A DNA stretch of 64,000 bases from assembly GCA_014381785.1 (NCBI GenBank), contig JACNKZ010000035.1, forward strand, positions 41,361-105,360, in the 5' to 3' direction. The stretch comes from Kiritimatiellota bacterium (GTDB taxonomy: Bacteria; Verrucomicrobiota; Kiritimatiellia; Kiritimatiellales; Tichowtungiaceae). Shown in pieces: positions 1-8,021 of the stretch (position 1 is its first letter; every line of letters starts with the position of its first letter). The translations under genes were made by a program, and so were the position numbers. Under the pieces are notes generated by a model, which worked only from the letters and a program-made list of their open reading frames with translations, was not told where the DNA came from and ran no database searches.

Positions 1-157
1 TTCTCCAAACCTCGGGAAAAGCTCCTTCAAGCTCTGGCAACCCTATCGTGCTGTGAGCATGACCAACAGTTACGCCTTTATTCCCGGTCCGCGATTTGGT
101 CTGCTTCTTCAGGACTTCTTAGAGGCAATCAGGCAGAATGATTTGGAGGCAGAATAA
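1..157 (+). CDS. ABC transporter substrate-binding protein, C-terminal end (partial)
   Basis: Frame 2 is open from the window edge to a TAA at 155-157 and encodes about 51 residues. They include LWQPYRAVSMTNSYAFIPGP, which resembles the end of class III (FecB/BtuF-type) periplasmic binding proteins, where a PG-P motif precedes the last helix. The ATPase and FecCD permease downstream support this. The last residues (RQNDLEAE) are read from the AGGCAGAATGATT repeat at 128-158, so the repeat has replaced the original C-terminus and supplies the stop. The stop overlaps the ATG of the next gene (TAATG). The substrate (ferric siderophore, heme or cobalamin) cannot be told. Confidence 0.7.
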   Translation, partial: SPNLGKSSFKLWQPYRAVSMTNSYAFIPGPRFGLLLQDFLEAIRQNDLEAE

Positions 158-158
158 T
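128..158. repeat. Left inverted repeat of GxxExxY cassette 1
   Basis: Two tandem units, AGGCAGAATGATT and AGGCAGAATAAT, spaced by GG. The 31-bp segment is matched in inverted orientation at 908-938, on the other side of the GxxExxY gene. It contains the stop codon of the binding-protein gene and the start codon of the GxxExxY gene. Confidence 0.85.
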
Positions 159-921
159 GACTGTAAAGTACACGCAGCCACCCATTCAGCGATCACAGGA
201 CGAATTTAACGAAATAGACTACCAGGTTATGGGGCAGGCTTTTGACCTACATAACAATATGGGTAATTTGTGGGATGAGCGTGAATACCGCCATCAGCTT
301 GCAGTAAAATGCACAGCAATCGGACTGAAAACATTCGAAGAGGTTCACGTTTCTATTTCCCATAACGGGTTCTGTAAAAACTATTTCATCGACCTTTTGA
401 TTAACGGAAATATTTACGAACTAAAAACCGCAACAGCCATTACCAAAAACCATGAAGCACAAACCATCAATTATCTTTTTCTCGCGAACACCCTGCATGG
501 AAAAATCATAAACTTCAGACCAGATTCTCTAAAGTGGCGCTTTGTTTCAACGTCTTTGACAGCAACTGATCGAGCGTTATATTCTCTTCGAACTTCAACA
601 TGGAATCCTCAAACGAAATCTGCGCTGAAAATCCCCACACTACTAAACGATTTACTGGATGCCTGGGGAGCCTGTTTATCTACAAATCTATATAAAGAAG
701 CCCTTTGTCATTTCCTCAACATTCACTTAGAAAATGAACATCAACGATTCACTCCCTTATCGCCCAACACGGTTTTTCATATGTCAGGCCTGAGTGCACA
801 GAAGAACAACCTTAGAAACAACCTGCAGAAATATCTCAATACATCGAGATTCGACGAGCTCCTTTGGATTAATTTTGACCAAACCCAAATTGAACTTTCT
901 TGTCTGCATCATTCTGCCTAA
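157..921 (+). CDS. GxxExxY-family protein, long form (cassette 1)
   Basis: Function unknown. The N-terminal half resembles the small GxxExxY family. A helix (YQVMGQAFDLHNNMGNLWDE) holds a degenerate G-x-x-E-x-x-Y signature. It is followed by YFIDLLINGNIYELKTA, where the D and the E-x-K pair suit a PD-(D/E)XK-like fold (inference), then by the family's hexapeptide-like LINF block (KIINF). Typical members are about 125 aa; this one has 254, with an extra C-terminal domain shared with the paralogue at 4484-5284 (LYKEALCHFL versus LYREAVCHFL). The gene splits an ABC importer operon and sits between 31-bp inverted repeats that provide both its start and its stop codon (C-terminus LHHSA). It is AT-richer than its neighbours, which suggests an inserted cassette. 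Confidence 0.75.
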   Translation: MTVKYTQPPIQRSQDEFNEIDYQVMGQAFDLHNNMGNLWDEREYRHQLAVKCTAIGLKTFEEVHVSISHNGFCKNYFIDLLINGNIYELKTATAITKNHEAQTINYLFLANTLHGKIINFRPDSLKWRFVSTSLTATDRALYSLRTSTWNPQTKSALKIPTLLNDLLDAWGACLSTNLYKEALCHFLNIHLENEHQRFTPLSPNTVFHMSGLSAQKNNLRNNLQKYLNTSRFDELLWINFDQTQIELSCLHHSA

Positions 922-938
922 AAATTATTCTGCCTAAT
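908..938. repeat. Right inverted repeat of GxxExxY cassette 1
   Basis: Inverted copy of 128-158 (units ATCATTCTGCCT and ATTATTCTGCCT). It encodes the last codons and the stop of the GxxExxY gene and ends 3 bp before the ATG of the ATPase gene. Confidence 0.85.
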
Positions 939-941
939 CTC

Positions 942-1715
942 ATGAATTCCGCCATCCAAATAAAAGAGCTAGCATTGAAACTCGGTGGAGTTTCTATTCT
1001 CAAAGGCATTTCATTTTCGGTCGCCGAAGGCGAATACATCTCCATCATCGGCCCGAACGGCGCGGGAAAAACCACCCTGATGCGCTGTCTGCTCGGCATG
1101 TATGTCTATGAAGGAAGCGTCCGGATTGACGGAACAGAATGTTCGCAGGCCAACAGCCGCGAACTGGCGAAAACCATCAGCTATGTTCCGCAAACGCATG
1201 ATATGGAATTTCCGCTAACGGTCCGGGACTTTGTGATGATGGGCCGCTACCCCTACCTTTCTCCGCTCGCTCCGGCGCAGAAAAGAGATATCGAAGCGGT
1301 CGAAAAGGCGTTGGAAGTCACCGGCACCGGATCGTTCCGCGACCGTCTGCTCCGCACGCTCTCCGGCGGTGAACGGCAGAAAGTCTACATCGCCGCCGCC
1401 CTCGCGCAGGAAACGCCGGTGATGCTGCTCGACGAACCCGCCACCTTTCTCGACTGGAAGCATCAGGCGGATGTGATGCAGCTGCTTAAAAAAATCAACC
1501 GGGAGTGCGGCGCCACCATCGTGGCGGTCAATCACGACTTAAACAGCGCCGCGCACTGGTCCGACCGCATCATCGCCCTCAAAGAGGGTGCCGTACTGCT
1601 CGACGGTCCGCCCGCCGAAATCATTCAACCCGGCCCGCTCAAGGAACTCTTCGAAACCACCTTCATCCGCAAAGAAACCCTCGCCCCCATAACGAAAAAG
1701 AATCAGGCAGAATGA
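942..1715 (+). CDS. ABC transporter ATP-binding protein (iron/cobalamin type)
   Basis: Cytoplasmic ATPase that powers import by the FecCD-type permease immediately downstream. Visible motifs are Walker A GPNGAGKTT (about residues 33-41), Q-loop region YVPQTHDMEF, signature LSGGERQK, Walker B VMLLDEP and switch histidine VNHDL. At 257 aa it is normal length for the FecE/BtuD/HmuV group. The ATG at 942 gives a normal N-terminus (MNSAIQIKELALKLGG); the longer reading from 900 only translates the repeat. The last residues (KNQAE) and the stop come from the repeat at 1701-1790. Substrate not identifiable. Confidence 0.93.
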   Translation: MNSAIQIKELALKLGGVSILKGISFSVAEGEYISIIGPNGAGKTTLMRCLLGMYVYEGSVRIDGTECSQANSRELAKTISYVPQTHDMEFPLTVRDFVMMGRYPYLSPLAPAQKRDIEAVEKALEVTGTGSFRDRLLRTLSGGERQKVYIAAALAQETPVMLLDEPATFLDWKHQADVMQLLKKINRECGATIVAVNHDLNSAAHWSDRIIALKEGAVLLDGPPAEIIQPGPLKELFETTFIRKETLAPITKKNQAE

Positions 1716-1790
1716 TTTATAGGCGGAATAATTATTCCTTTCAGATCGGTAGCAAATCATTCCGCCTAAAAAATGATTCTGCCTAAAAAT
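1701..1790. repeat. Gene-free paired inverted repeat element (AGGCAGAATRATT family)
   Basis: Two units in one orientation (AGGCAGAATGATT, AGGCGGAATAATT) and, after about 20 bp, two in the other (AATCATTCCGCCT, AATGATTCTGCCT). It can fold into a long imperfect hairpin. Its arms have the architecture of the repeats around the GxxExxY gene at 157-921, but only about 20 bp lie between. It supplies the ATPase gene's stop codon. Confidence 0.85.
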
Positions 1791-1803
1791 CTATGAACAA
1801 AAC

Positions 1804-2751
1804 ATGAAACTAAAATTCACCATTCTGATTCTGCTGGCAACTGGCTCGCTACTGCTTTTTCCAATGATTGGAAGCACGGATGTATTGAATGACCCGGCGG
1901 GCATGGAGATTCTGCTGAAGCTGCGGATTCCGCGCGTGCTGACCGCGTTTCTGGCGGGGATCGCACTGGCGACCAGCGGTATGATTTTTCAGGCGCTGTT
2001 CCGCAATCCGCTTTCGACTCCGTTCACGCTCGGCGTATCAGGCGGCGCGGCGCTCGGTGCGGCGCTGTGGATGCGCTTCGGCACCGCCACCGCACTGGCC
2101 GGTATCGTCGGTACGTCATTGGCCGGCTTCGGCGGCGCACTGATCGCGGTGACACTGGTCTACGGACTGGCGCGCGCCAAGGGCGGCTTTGCCACCGACA
2201 CCCTGCTGCTGGCGGGCGTGGCGGTGAACTTCTTTTTCTCCAGTCTGATTCTGCTCATTCAGTATTTCAGCGATGCCGGCGAAACCTTCCGCATGATCCG
2301 CTGGCTGATGGGCGGTTTTTCGGTGATCGGCTTTTCGACCCCGATCAACTTGAGCCTGTTTGTGCTGGCTGGGCTGGGCGTCTGCGCCCTGCTGACGCGG
2401 GAGATGAACCTGCTTCTGACTGGCGATGAGCTGGCCGCCGCGCGCGGCGTGAATGTAAAGCGCACCCGTAAACTGCTTTTCTTTTCCGCCTCGCTGATGA
2501 CCGGCGCGGCGGTGGCCTTTTGCGGCCCGGTCGGTTTCGTCGGGCTGATGGTGCCGCATATCTGCCGCAAACTGTTCGGAGCGGATCACCGCCGCCTCTT
2601 CCCGGCGGTGATCCTGTTCGGCGGGCTCTTTATGACGGTCTGCGATGGACTCGCCCGCACACTGCTCGCACCAATTGAAATGCCTGCAGGATTGATCACC
2701 GCCCTGCTCGGCGGCCCGTTTTTCATCTGGCTTCTGGTGAAAAAGTCATAA
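1804..2751 (+). CDS. ABC transporter permease, FecCD family
   Basis: Inner-membrane permease of a class II importer for iron-siderophore, heme or cobalamin. The 315 aa are strongly hydrophobic with 8-10 predicted helices. Family landmarks are LRIPRVLTAFLAGIALATSG near the N-terminus, FRNPLSTPFTLGVSGGAALGA, and the C-terminal coupling block ARGVN...GFVGLMVPHICR. It is the partner of the ATPase at 942-1715; the intervening 88 bp are occupied by a repeat element. The start ATG at 1804 gives a normal first transmembrane helix. Confidence 0.93.
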   Translation: MKLKFTILILLATGSLLLFPMIGSTDVLNDPAGMEILLKLRIPRVLTAFLAGIALATSGMIFQALFRNPLSTPFTLGVSGGAALGAALWMRFGTATALAGIVGTSLAGFGGALIAVTLVYGLARAKGGFATDTLLLAGVAVNFFFSSLILLIQYFSDAGETFRMIRWLMGGFSVIGFSTPINLSLFVLAGLGVCALLTREMNLLLTGDELAAARGVNVKRTRKLLFFSASLMTGAAVAFCGPVGFVGLMVPHICRKLFGADHRRLFPAVILFGGLFMTVCDGLARTLLAPIEMPAGLITALLGGPFFIWLLVKKS

Positions 2752-2866
2752 AATCAAGACACAACCCCGTGGTGTCTGAATCAGGCTCATTGTCTTGTTA
2801 AGCAGCTTGAATGCGTATATCCTGTAGGCCTATAAAGTTCTTCCAGTACGAACGGAGGGTTTCAAA

Positions 2867-3631
2867 ATGACTCTACGCACGAAACATAAACTGACCTCCC
2901 TGACGACGCGCAATGCGCTCATTCAGGTGGAAATTTCAATTGTGCTTCTGGCGATCATCCCAAGTTTATCGCTTTTCTATCTAGGCACCGTTGTTGATAA
3001 AAACAGCCCCTATTTTTCGGTGGGCACCCTGCTCTTAATCGGCCTGTTAACTGCGGCCGTGGCAGCCCCGGGCTTCGTGATTTTACGAAAATATCCGAAA
3101 AATATTATGAAGCTTCGCTACTACATCACCGATATTTCAAAGGGAACCCTGCCGGATAAAATCGAACTGGAGGATGCTCAGACCTCGGATGATCTCCAAT
3201 ACATTGAAAACCACTTTAACCATGTTCTGGAAAAAATGAAGCAACGCATTGCGTCAGCAGAAAAACAATTTGAAACGGAGCGCACCCTGAGAGAAACAGT
3301 TGAGCAGCAACAGGAAACTCTGATAGAAGCCGAGCGACACCGCACGATGGTCCAGACAATTGGAGCCGCCTGCCACCATATCGGCCAACCCGCCGCCGTA
3401 CTGCAGCTCCGGATGGATCTTTTACAAAACCTTGCATCGAATGAACAGGAACGCGAGGAAATCGAAGGGTGCATCAAGTCCGTAACGCAGATCACAGATA
3501 TTCTGCAACAACTGCAACGGGTTAGTGAATTTAGAACCGTCCCCTATATTCACACTGAAAACACTCCCGGTGATGAAATTCTCGCCTTCGACTCGAATGA
3601 CCCGATCGAGAAACCAACGGAGCCGAGTTAA
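2867..3631 (+). CDS. Membrane protein with coiled coil and histidine-kinase-like DHp segment, no ATPase domain
   Basis: 254 aa. Two hydrophobic helices (about residues 20-42 and 53-75) are followed by a HAMP-like stretch, then a charged coiled coil (about 110-160), then a segment with CHHIGQPAAVL (about 169-179). That segment resembles the H-box of kinase dimerisation domains, which often read H-E/H-x-N/G-Q-P. No N, G1 or G2 ATP-binding box follows and the gene simply ends, so it cannot be a complete kinase. It may be phosphorylated by or dimerise with another kinase, or be a degenerate sensor (inference). An AGGGTTTC-rich ribosome-binding region precedes the ATG. It has no obvious operon partners. 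Confidence 0.6.
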   Translation: MTLRTKHKLTSLTTRNALIQVEISIVLLAIIPSLSLFYLGTVVDKNSPYFSVGTLLLIGLLTAAVAAPGFVILRKYPKNIMKLRYYITDISKGTLPDKIELEDAQTSDDLQYIENHFNHVLEKMKQRIASAEKQFETERTLRETVEQQQETLIEAERHRTMVQTIGAACHHIGQPAAVLQLRMDLLQNLASNEQEREEIEGCIKSVTQITDILQQLQRVSEFRTVPYIHTENTPGDEILAFDSNDPIEKPTEPS

Positions 3632-3657
3632 CGATACGCGCTGGTCCGGCCCGATCC

Positions 3658-3698
3658 GTTTTTCCAATGGCGCGTCTCGCACCACAGGCGGTTGGAAA
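3658..3698. repeat. Extended palindrome (TTTTCCAA...TTGGAAAA, 25-bp core)
   Basis: Arms of the window-wide TTTCCAA/TTGGAAA palindrome separated by a 25-bp GC-rich core instead of 3 bp. A near-identical copy lies at 11066-11104, with a few differences in the arms and core. It sits between the convergent gene ends at 3631 and 3700. Confidence 0.75.
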
Positions 3699-3699
3699 A

Positions 3700-4458
3700 T
3701 CAGTTGAGCGCCGCGATCCGCGCAAGGCCTTTGAGCGTCAGGTGCGGATCAACCGGCACCGGATTACCCAATCCTCCTGCCCGCAATGTCTGCGACATAG
3801 TCGTTGCAGGCGGGTGGAAAACCCATTCGGCGAAGCCGCCGGTGGCGCAAACCTTCATCTCCGCTCCCAGCTCCTGTTCAAGCTGCGCGAGTATTTCTTT
3901 CACCATGCCCAGATAACCAAAGTGCGCCCCGATCTGCATCGCTTCGGCCGTGCTTTTCCCGATCACCGCAGTGGTCTGAGCCGGTTTGATATGCGGCAGT
4001 AATGCAGTTTTTTCAGCCAGATAATCGAACATGAGCGGCAGGCCGGGGCAAATAATACCGCCGACATAGCCTTCGTCCTTTTTGACAATGTCGAAGGTCA
4101 GCGCGGTGCCGAAATCGCAAACCACCACCGGCGCGCCGCAGGTCGCAGCCGCTTCACAGGCATTGGCCAGCCGATCCGCACCAATCATTTCAGGGTTCGG
4201 ATACGTGATGGGAATACCCAGATCGGACTCATGACTTACCCATAGGATTTCATGAACCCCCAGTTCGTTCAGGAAAGTCTCCCACTGTTTATTCACTGGC
4301 GGCTTAACCGAGGCAATCACCGCCCGTTGCGGCATGATTTCGAGCTGAACGGCCGGGCAATCAGACGCTGTGCGTTGAACCGAACTCAACCCGTTCGCGC
4401 CCGCCAGTGCCAGCGACGTGCTCGTATTCCCGATATCGATGACCAATGTAAATTTCAT
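3700..4458 (-). CDS. coaX: Type III pantothenate kinase
   Basis: Phosphorylates pantothenate, the first step of coenzyme A synthesis. The 252 aa match the CoaX family length. The N-terminal phosphate-binding motif is VIDIGNTSTSLAL (about residues 5-17), then GADRLANACEA, the second ASKHA aspartate block VVCDFGTALTFD, and GGIICPGLPLMFDYLAEKTA. It lies next to nadC on the same strand, separated by a GxxExxY cassette; both are cofactor genes and may once have been adjacent. The GxxExxY repeat begins 5 bp from its start codon. Confidence 0.93.
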   Translation of the reverse strand: MKFTLVIDIGNTSTSLALAGANGLSSVQRTASDCPAVQLEIMPQRAVIASVKPPVNKQWETFLNELGVHEILWVSHESDLGIPITYPNPEMIGADRLANACEAAATCGAPVVVCDFGTALTFDIVKKDEGYVGGIICPGLPLMFDYLAEKTALLPHIKPAQTTAVIGKSTAEAMQIGAHFGYLGMVKEILAQLEQELGAEMKVCATGGFAEWVFHPPATTMSQTLRAGGLGNPVPVDPHLTLKGLARIAALN

Positions 4459-4462
4459 TTTA

Positions 4463-4491
4463 ACAGGATGATGGATAACAGGATTATTTTT
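4463..4491. repeat. Left inverted repeat of GxxExxY cassette 2
   Basis: Tandem units ACAGGATGATGG and ACAGGATTATTTTT. The 29-bp segment is matched in inverted orientation at 5312-5340. It contains the stop codon of the enclosed minus-strand GxxExxY gene. The sequence differs from cassette 1 but the two-unit layout is the same. Confidence 0.85.
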
Positions 4492-5284
4492 TTAGAGTGA
4501 TCAATTGAACTGTCGCCCGATTAAAATTTATCCATTGAATTTGCTTGAGACTCGTATGTTCAAATATTTTCAAGAGTTGTTTTTTATAAGATTCAAAATG
4601 TCGAATGGTTGATGATATGTGCAAGCAGGTCTCTTCATCCAGACAACATAATCTCTGATGCCCGACAAGGTAGTTGTTAACAAAAATATTTACAGGTTGC
4701 ATCAAGACATCATCACCGCCAAGAAAATGACAAACCGCTTCCCGATAAAGGTTCACGTCCAAATATACGCCCCAATCTACTAACAAATTTTGAACTATTT
4801 CCCTGATAAATTTACCAGAGGGAATCTCTGTTGACCACGTTGCGTCATCGACTTCATAACTCATCCGGTTTATTGCATTCAAGGTTGTCGTTACAAACCG
4901 GTACTGAACTGATGGAGAAGAAAAATTTATTAGTTTGCCAAACTGTAAATTGCTCAACAGCAAGTAATTTAACAATTGCGACTCGTGCTGTCCGTTTAAC
5001 GTTTCAACGGCTTTCAACTCACAGATCGATCCGCAATTCATCAACGCATCGAGATAGTACGATTTTTTAAATGACTCAAAAGAAACAACGATTTCACTTT
5101 CTGAACGAACAATTAATCCACTATCCGTACAACGTCGCAACAGCTCTATCTGATACACGTGCTCGTTATAAAGCCGTCCCAGTTCATTCTGGATGGAAAA
5201 TGAATGCTTCATTACTAGATGATCGATCTCATAAAACTGAGATCTCGACATCGGAACAACATCGAATTTGCAGAGAATCGGCAT
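4484..5284 (-). CDS. GxxExxY-family protein, long form (cassette 2)
   Basis: Paralogue of the protein at 157-921, with matching blocks along the whole length. NELGRLYNEHVYQ corresponds to the GxxExxY signature. YYLDALMNCGSICELKAVE holds the D...E-x-K residues, GQHESQLLNYLLLSNLQFGK is the family's HE-x-Q-L-x-Y-L block, and LINF follows. The C-terminal half (LYREAVCHFLGG and IQWINFNRATVQL) is shared only with the first long form. Molecular role unknown. The gene lies between coaX and nadC inside 29-bp inverted repeats, and its stop codon lies in the repeat. An alternative start is the Met at residue 12. Confidence 0.75.
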   Translation of the reverse strand: MPILCKFDVVPMSRSQFYEIDHLVMKHSFSIQNELGRLYNEHVYQIELLRRCTDSGLIVRSESEIVVSFESFKKSYYLDALMNCGSICELKAVETLNGQHESQLLNYLLLSNLQFGKLINFSSPSVQYRFVTTTLNAINRMSYEVDDATWSTEIPSGKFIREIVQNLLVDWGVYLDVNLYREAVCHFLGGDDVLMQPVNIFVNNYLVGHQRLCCLDEETCLHISSTIRHFESYKKQLLKIFEHTSLKQIQWINFNRATVQLITLKK

Positions 5285-5311
5285 GAGACTTCTTTAATTT
5301 CGTGTAGAATC

Positions 5312-5340
5312 AAAAATCATCTTGTTGTCCATCATCCTGT
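5312..5340. repeat. Right inverted repeat of GxxExxY cassette 2
   Basis: Inverted match to 4463-4491 (reads AAAAATCATCTTGTTG then TCCATCATCCTGT). It ends 9 bp before the stop codon of nadC. A related single copy lies at 9639-9664. Confidence 0.85.
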
Positions 5341-5349
5341 AAATATTTA

Positions 5350-6216
5350 TTATGCCCAATCAAGCGCGAGGTCGGCCGCCGGAGCCGAATGGGTCAGCGC
5401 GCCAACCGAAACGGCATTCACACCCGTTTTGGCGATTTCACGGATGGTATCGAGATTCACGCCGCCGGACGCTTCGGTTTTGCATATGCCTTCGCACAGT
5501 TTGACGCAGTCACGCAAAACAATCGGCGGCATGTTGTCGAGCAGCACCCAGTCCGGCTTGGCAGGCAGAACTTCCTGCAGCTGTTCAATGGTGTCGACCT
5601 CCACTTCAACCAGACGATCCGGAAAACGGTCGCGCACAGCCTGAACCGCTCCGCTGATGCCGCTGTCGTGGTTTTCGGCCCAGTACGCCAGATGGTTGTC
5701 TTTCAGCATGGCCATGTCGTAGAGACCCATGCGGTGATTGTTTCCGCCGCCGCACAATACAGAATATTTTTCGAACGCACGCAACGTCGGCGTGGTTTTG
5801 CGGGTATCGAGCAGTTTTACATCCGGATTGTTGGCTTCTTCAACATACTGCCGGGTCAGCGTGGCGACACCGCTCATGCGTTGGATAAAGTTGAGCGCGG
5901 TGCGCTCGCCGACCAGAATGCTGCGGGCCGAGCCCGAAAGGGTCAGTACGACATCGCCGTGCTCCATGGGGCTTCCATCCGTCATTCCCTCTTCAATTTT
6001 GAGTGACGGATCAACCTGACGGAACACTTCGGCCGCGACGCTTGCGCCAGCCAGCACGCCGGTCTGACGCGCCACGAGGTGCGCGGTGGCCGGCCGGCCT
6101 TCCGGCACGAGTGCGTCGGCGGTTACATCGACGGCTTGCGGCCCAAGGTCTTCAGCCAGCGATTCGCAAATGCGTTTTTTTACATCCGGATTGGAAAGAA
6201 GGTCAGGAAGGTTCAT
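5350..6216 (-). CDS. nadC: Nicotinate-nucleotide pyrophosphorylase (carboxylating)
   Basis: Converts quinolinate and PRPP to nicotinate mononucleotide in de novo NAD synthesis. 288 aa, full length. Recognisable blocks are EDLGPQAVDVTADALVP at the N-terminus, GERTALNFIQRMSGVATLT, LLDTRKTTPTLRAFEKYSV, GGGNNHRMGLYDMAMLKDNH and EVEVDTIEQLQEVL, with the C-terminal VNLDTIREIAKTGVNAVSVG forming the barrel phosphate site. It follows the AI-2E family gene by 18 bp on the same strand and is probably co-transcribed with it. Confidence 0.96.
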   Translation of the reverse strand: MNLPDLLSNPDVKKRICESLAEDLGPQAVDVTADALVPEGRPATAHLVARQTGVLAGASVAAEVFRQVDPSLKIEEGMTDGSPMEHGDVVLTLSGSARSILVGERTALNFIQRMSGVATLTRQYVEEANNPDVKLLDTRKTTPTLRAFEKYSVLCGGGNNHRMGLYDMAMLKDNHLAYWAENHDSGISGAVQAVRDRFPDRLVEVEVDTIEQLQEVLPAKPDWVLLDNMPPIVLRDCVKLCEGICKTEASGGVNLDTIREIAKTGVNAVSVGALTHSAPAADLALDWA

Positions 6217-6234
6217 TAAGGAATCTCCGTAAAA

Positions 6235-7266
6235 TCAGGAGGGTTGGGGAATGTTTTTTCCGGTTCCCATCAGCACACTGATGGGTTTCAGCGCCTCGAT
6301 GTTTTCGCAGACAATTTTGATGGCGGCGGCAATCGGAACGGAAAGCAGTGCGCCGGTAATTCCCCATAACCAGCCCCAGAAAATCAGTGAAAGAAGAATC
6401 ACCACCGGACTGAGATTAAGACTGTCGCCCATCAGCTTCGGCTCAATAAAACTGCCCATGGTCTGTTGGATCAAAAGCAGCAGAATCAAAACAATCACGG
6501 CGGGCCAGAAATCGGGATAGAACTGCACCAGAGCCACCAGCACGGGCGGAACGGTGGCAATCACCGAACCCACCGTAGGAATAAAATTCAGCAGGAAGGT
6601 GAAAACAGCCCAGGTGACAGGGAAATCCACCTTCATGAATAACAGCACCAGATAAACTAAAACAGCGGTCACGGCACTAATCGCCACCTTGATTGAGAGA
6701 TAGCGACTGATCTGTCCGGCAATGGAACCGGTCACCTCGGTGATTTGCTCAGCGCGGCGACCTTCAAAGGCCTGTTCGATCTTGCGCTGGCTATAGGGTT
6801 TTCCGAGCAGCATGAAAACCAGGAAAATCAGGATCATTCCCATATTGCTGACCAGGCTGACAAATGAACCGGACAGGGTGACCAGGCCGGATCCTATTTT
6901 TCCGGCCCAATCAAACTCATCAAAATAGGTCTCTGGAATGTTAAAGCGAACCATGGCGTCCGCGGCAATCTGATTGAGCTTCACCGCATACTCATCATAC
7001 TGCCCGATGAAGCCCAGTACTCGGGTTTGCACGAAATAGCCAATCAGATAGAAAAACCCGATCAGAATCAGCAGGACGGCCAGCACGGCCACACCGGTCG
7101 GCACCTTATGGCGCGCCAGAAAATTGACTACCGGGGCAAACAGATAGGACAGAAGCCAGGCGATGATCAACGGCAGAATAACCACTTGCGCGGCTTTAAG
7201 GACAAAGCCGACCAGCACCAGAGTGATGATACCGAGAAACGGAATCAAATAGCGGTTATCCTGCAT
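6235..7266 (-). CDS. AI-2E family transporter (UPF0118)
   Basis: Polytopic inner-membrane protein of 343 aa, the usual length for the AI-2 exporter-like/PerM family. There are about eight hydrophobic segments with a soluble region around residues 70-150. The family block MGSFIEPKLMGDSLNLSPVV and the closing WGWLWGITGALLSVPIAAAIK are clear. The family exports varied small molecules or ions, so the substrate cannot be inferred. A good GGAGGT ribosome-binding site precedes the ATG at 7266. Confidence 0.9.
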   Translation of the reverse strand: MQDNRYLIPFLGIITLVLVGFVLKAAQVVILPLIIAWLLSYLFAPVVNFLARHKVPTGVAVLAVLLILIGFFYLIGYFVQTRVLGFIGQYDEYAVKLNQIAADAMVRFNIPETYFDEFDWAGKIGSGLVTLSGSFVSLVSNMGMILIFLVFMLLGKPYSQRKIEQAFEGRRAEQITEVTGSIAGQISRYLSIKVAISAVTAVLVYLVLLFMKVDFPVTWAVFTFLLNFIPTVGSVIATVPPVLVALVQFYPDFWPAVIVLILLLLIQQTMGSFIEPKLMGDSLNLSPVVILLSLIFWGWLWGITGALLSVPIAAAIKIVCENIEALKPISVLMGTGKNIPQPS

Positions 7267-7318
7267 AGTTCACCTCCGGTGATAAATACGAATATCTAAA
7301 TCCGAAGCACGAAACAAA

Positions 7319-7335
7319 TTTCCAATGTTTGGAAA
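7319..7335. repeat. TTTCCAANNNTTGGAAA palindrome
   Basis: Perfect 17-bp copy (core TGT) in the gap between leuD and the AI-2E family gene, in a stretch also rich in AAATTTCG-type sequence. Confidence 0.9.
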
Positions 7336-7404
7336 ATTCTAATTTCACAAATTTAATCATTATTTCGGATTTCGAAATTAGTGTTTCGAATTTCTGAACA
7401 CAGC

Positions 7405-8019
7405 TCATCTGTGTTCAGCTTCGTAGGCTGTAATATCAGCCTCATACTGAAGCGTCAGAGCGATATCGTCCAGCCCTTCCAAAAGCTTTGTTTTCAGATC
7501 AGCGGCGATATCGAACGAATAAACCTGATCTCCTGAAGCGGCATGAAGCGTCACCGTCTGCGCGGCCAGATCCACGGTTCCCTGCACGCCCGGCTCTTTT
7601 TCCAAGGTTTGGAAAATCTCATCCACCTGAACTTCGGACAGCTCAATGGTGAGCAGACCGTTCTTGCCGCAGTTGTTGCGGAAGATATCGGCAAAGCCGG
7701 GATTCTCGTCCTGACGCGGCGCAATAATGGCCTTGAAGCCGTACTGTACGACCGCCCAGACGGCGTGCTCGCGGCTCGAACCGCACCCGCAGTTGTTGCG
7801 TGTTACCAGAATCTCGGCATTCTTCGTTTCCGGCTTGTTCAGCACGAAATCGGGATTGTCCGATCCATCATCGAAATAACGCCAGTCAGAAAACAGCGCC
7901 GCGCCGAAGCCGGTGCGTTTGATCGACTTGAGATGCTCTTTCGGAATCAGCGCATCGGTGTCGATATTTGCACGATCAACACCGGCCACGATGCCTGTGA
8001 ATTTTTCAAATTTGTCCAT
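7405..8019 (-). CDS. leuD: 3-isopropylmalate dehydratase small subunit
   Basis: Small subunit of isopropylmalate isomerase in leucine synthesis, partner of LeuC. 204 aa. Motifs are DRANIDTDALIPKEHLK near the N-terminus, the swivel-domain loop NNCGCGSSREHAVWA and FRNNCGKNGLL. It lies 2 bp downstream of leuC. A perfect TTTCCAA-GGT-TTGGAAA palindrome at 7599-7615 lies in frame and encodes the FQTLEKE segment. Confidence 0.96.
   Translation of the reverse strand: MDKFEKFTGIVAGVDRANIDTDALIPKEHLKSIKRTGFGAALFSDWRYFDDGSDNPDFVLNKPETKNAEILVTRNNCGCGSSREHAVWAVVQYGFKAIIAPRQDENPGFADIFRNNCGKNGLLTIELSEVQVDEIFQTLEKEPGVQGTVDLAAQTVTLHAASGDQVYSFDIAADLKTKLLEGLDDIALTLQYEADITAYEAEHR
7599..7615. repeat. TTTCCAANNNTTGGAAA palindrome inside leuD
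   Basis: Perfect copy (core GGT) within the leuD reading frame, giving the peptide FQTLEK. Confidence 0.9.
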
Positions 8020-8021
8020 GA

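Noticed and set aside
900-941. Upstream start for the ABC ATPase gene
   Set aside because: The extra 14 residues translate the inverted repeat; the family begins at about 942.
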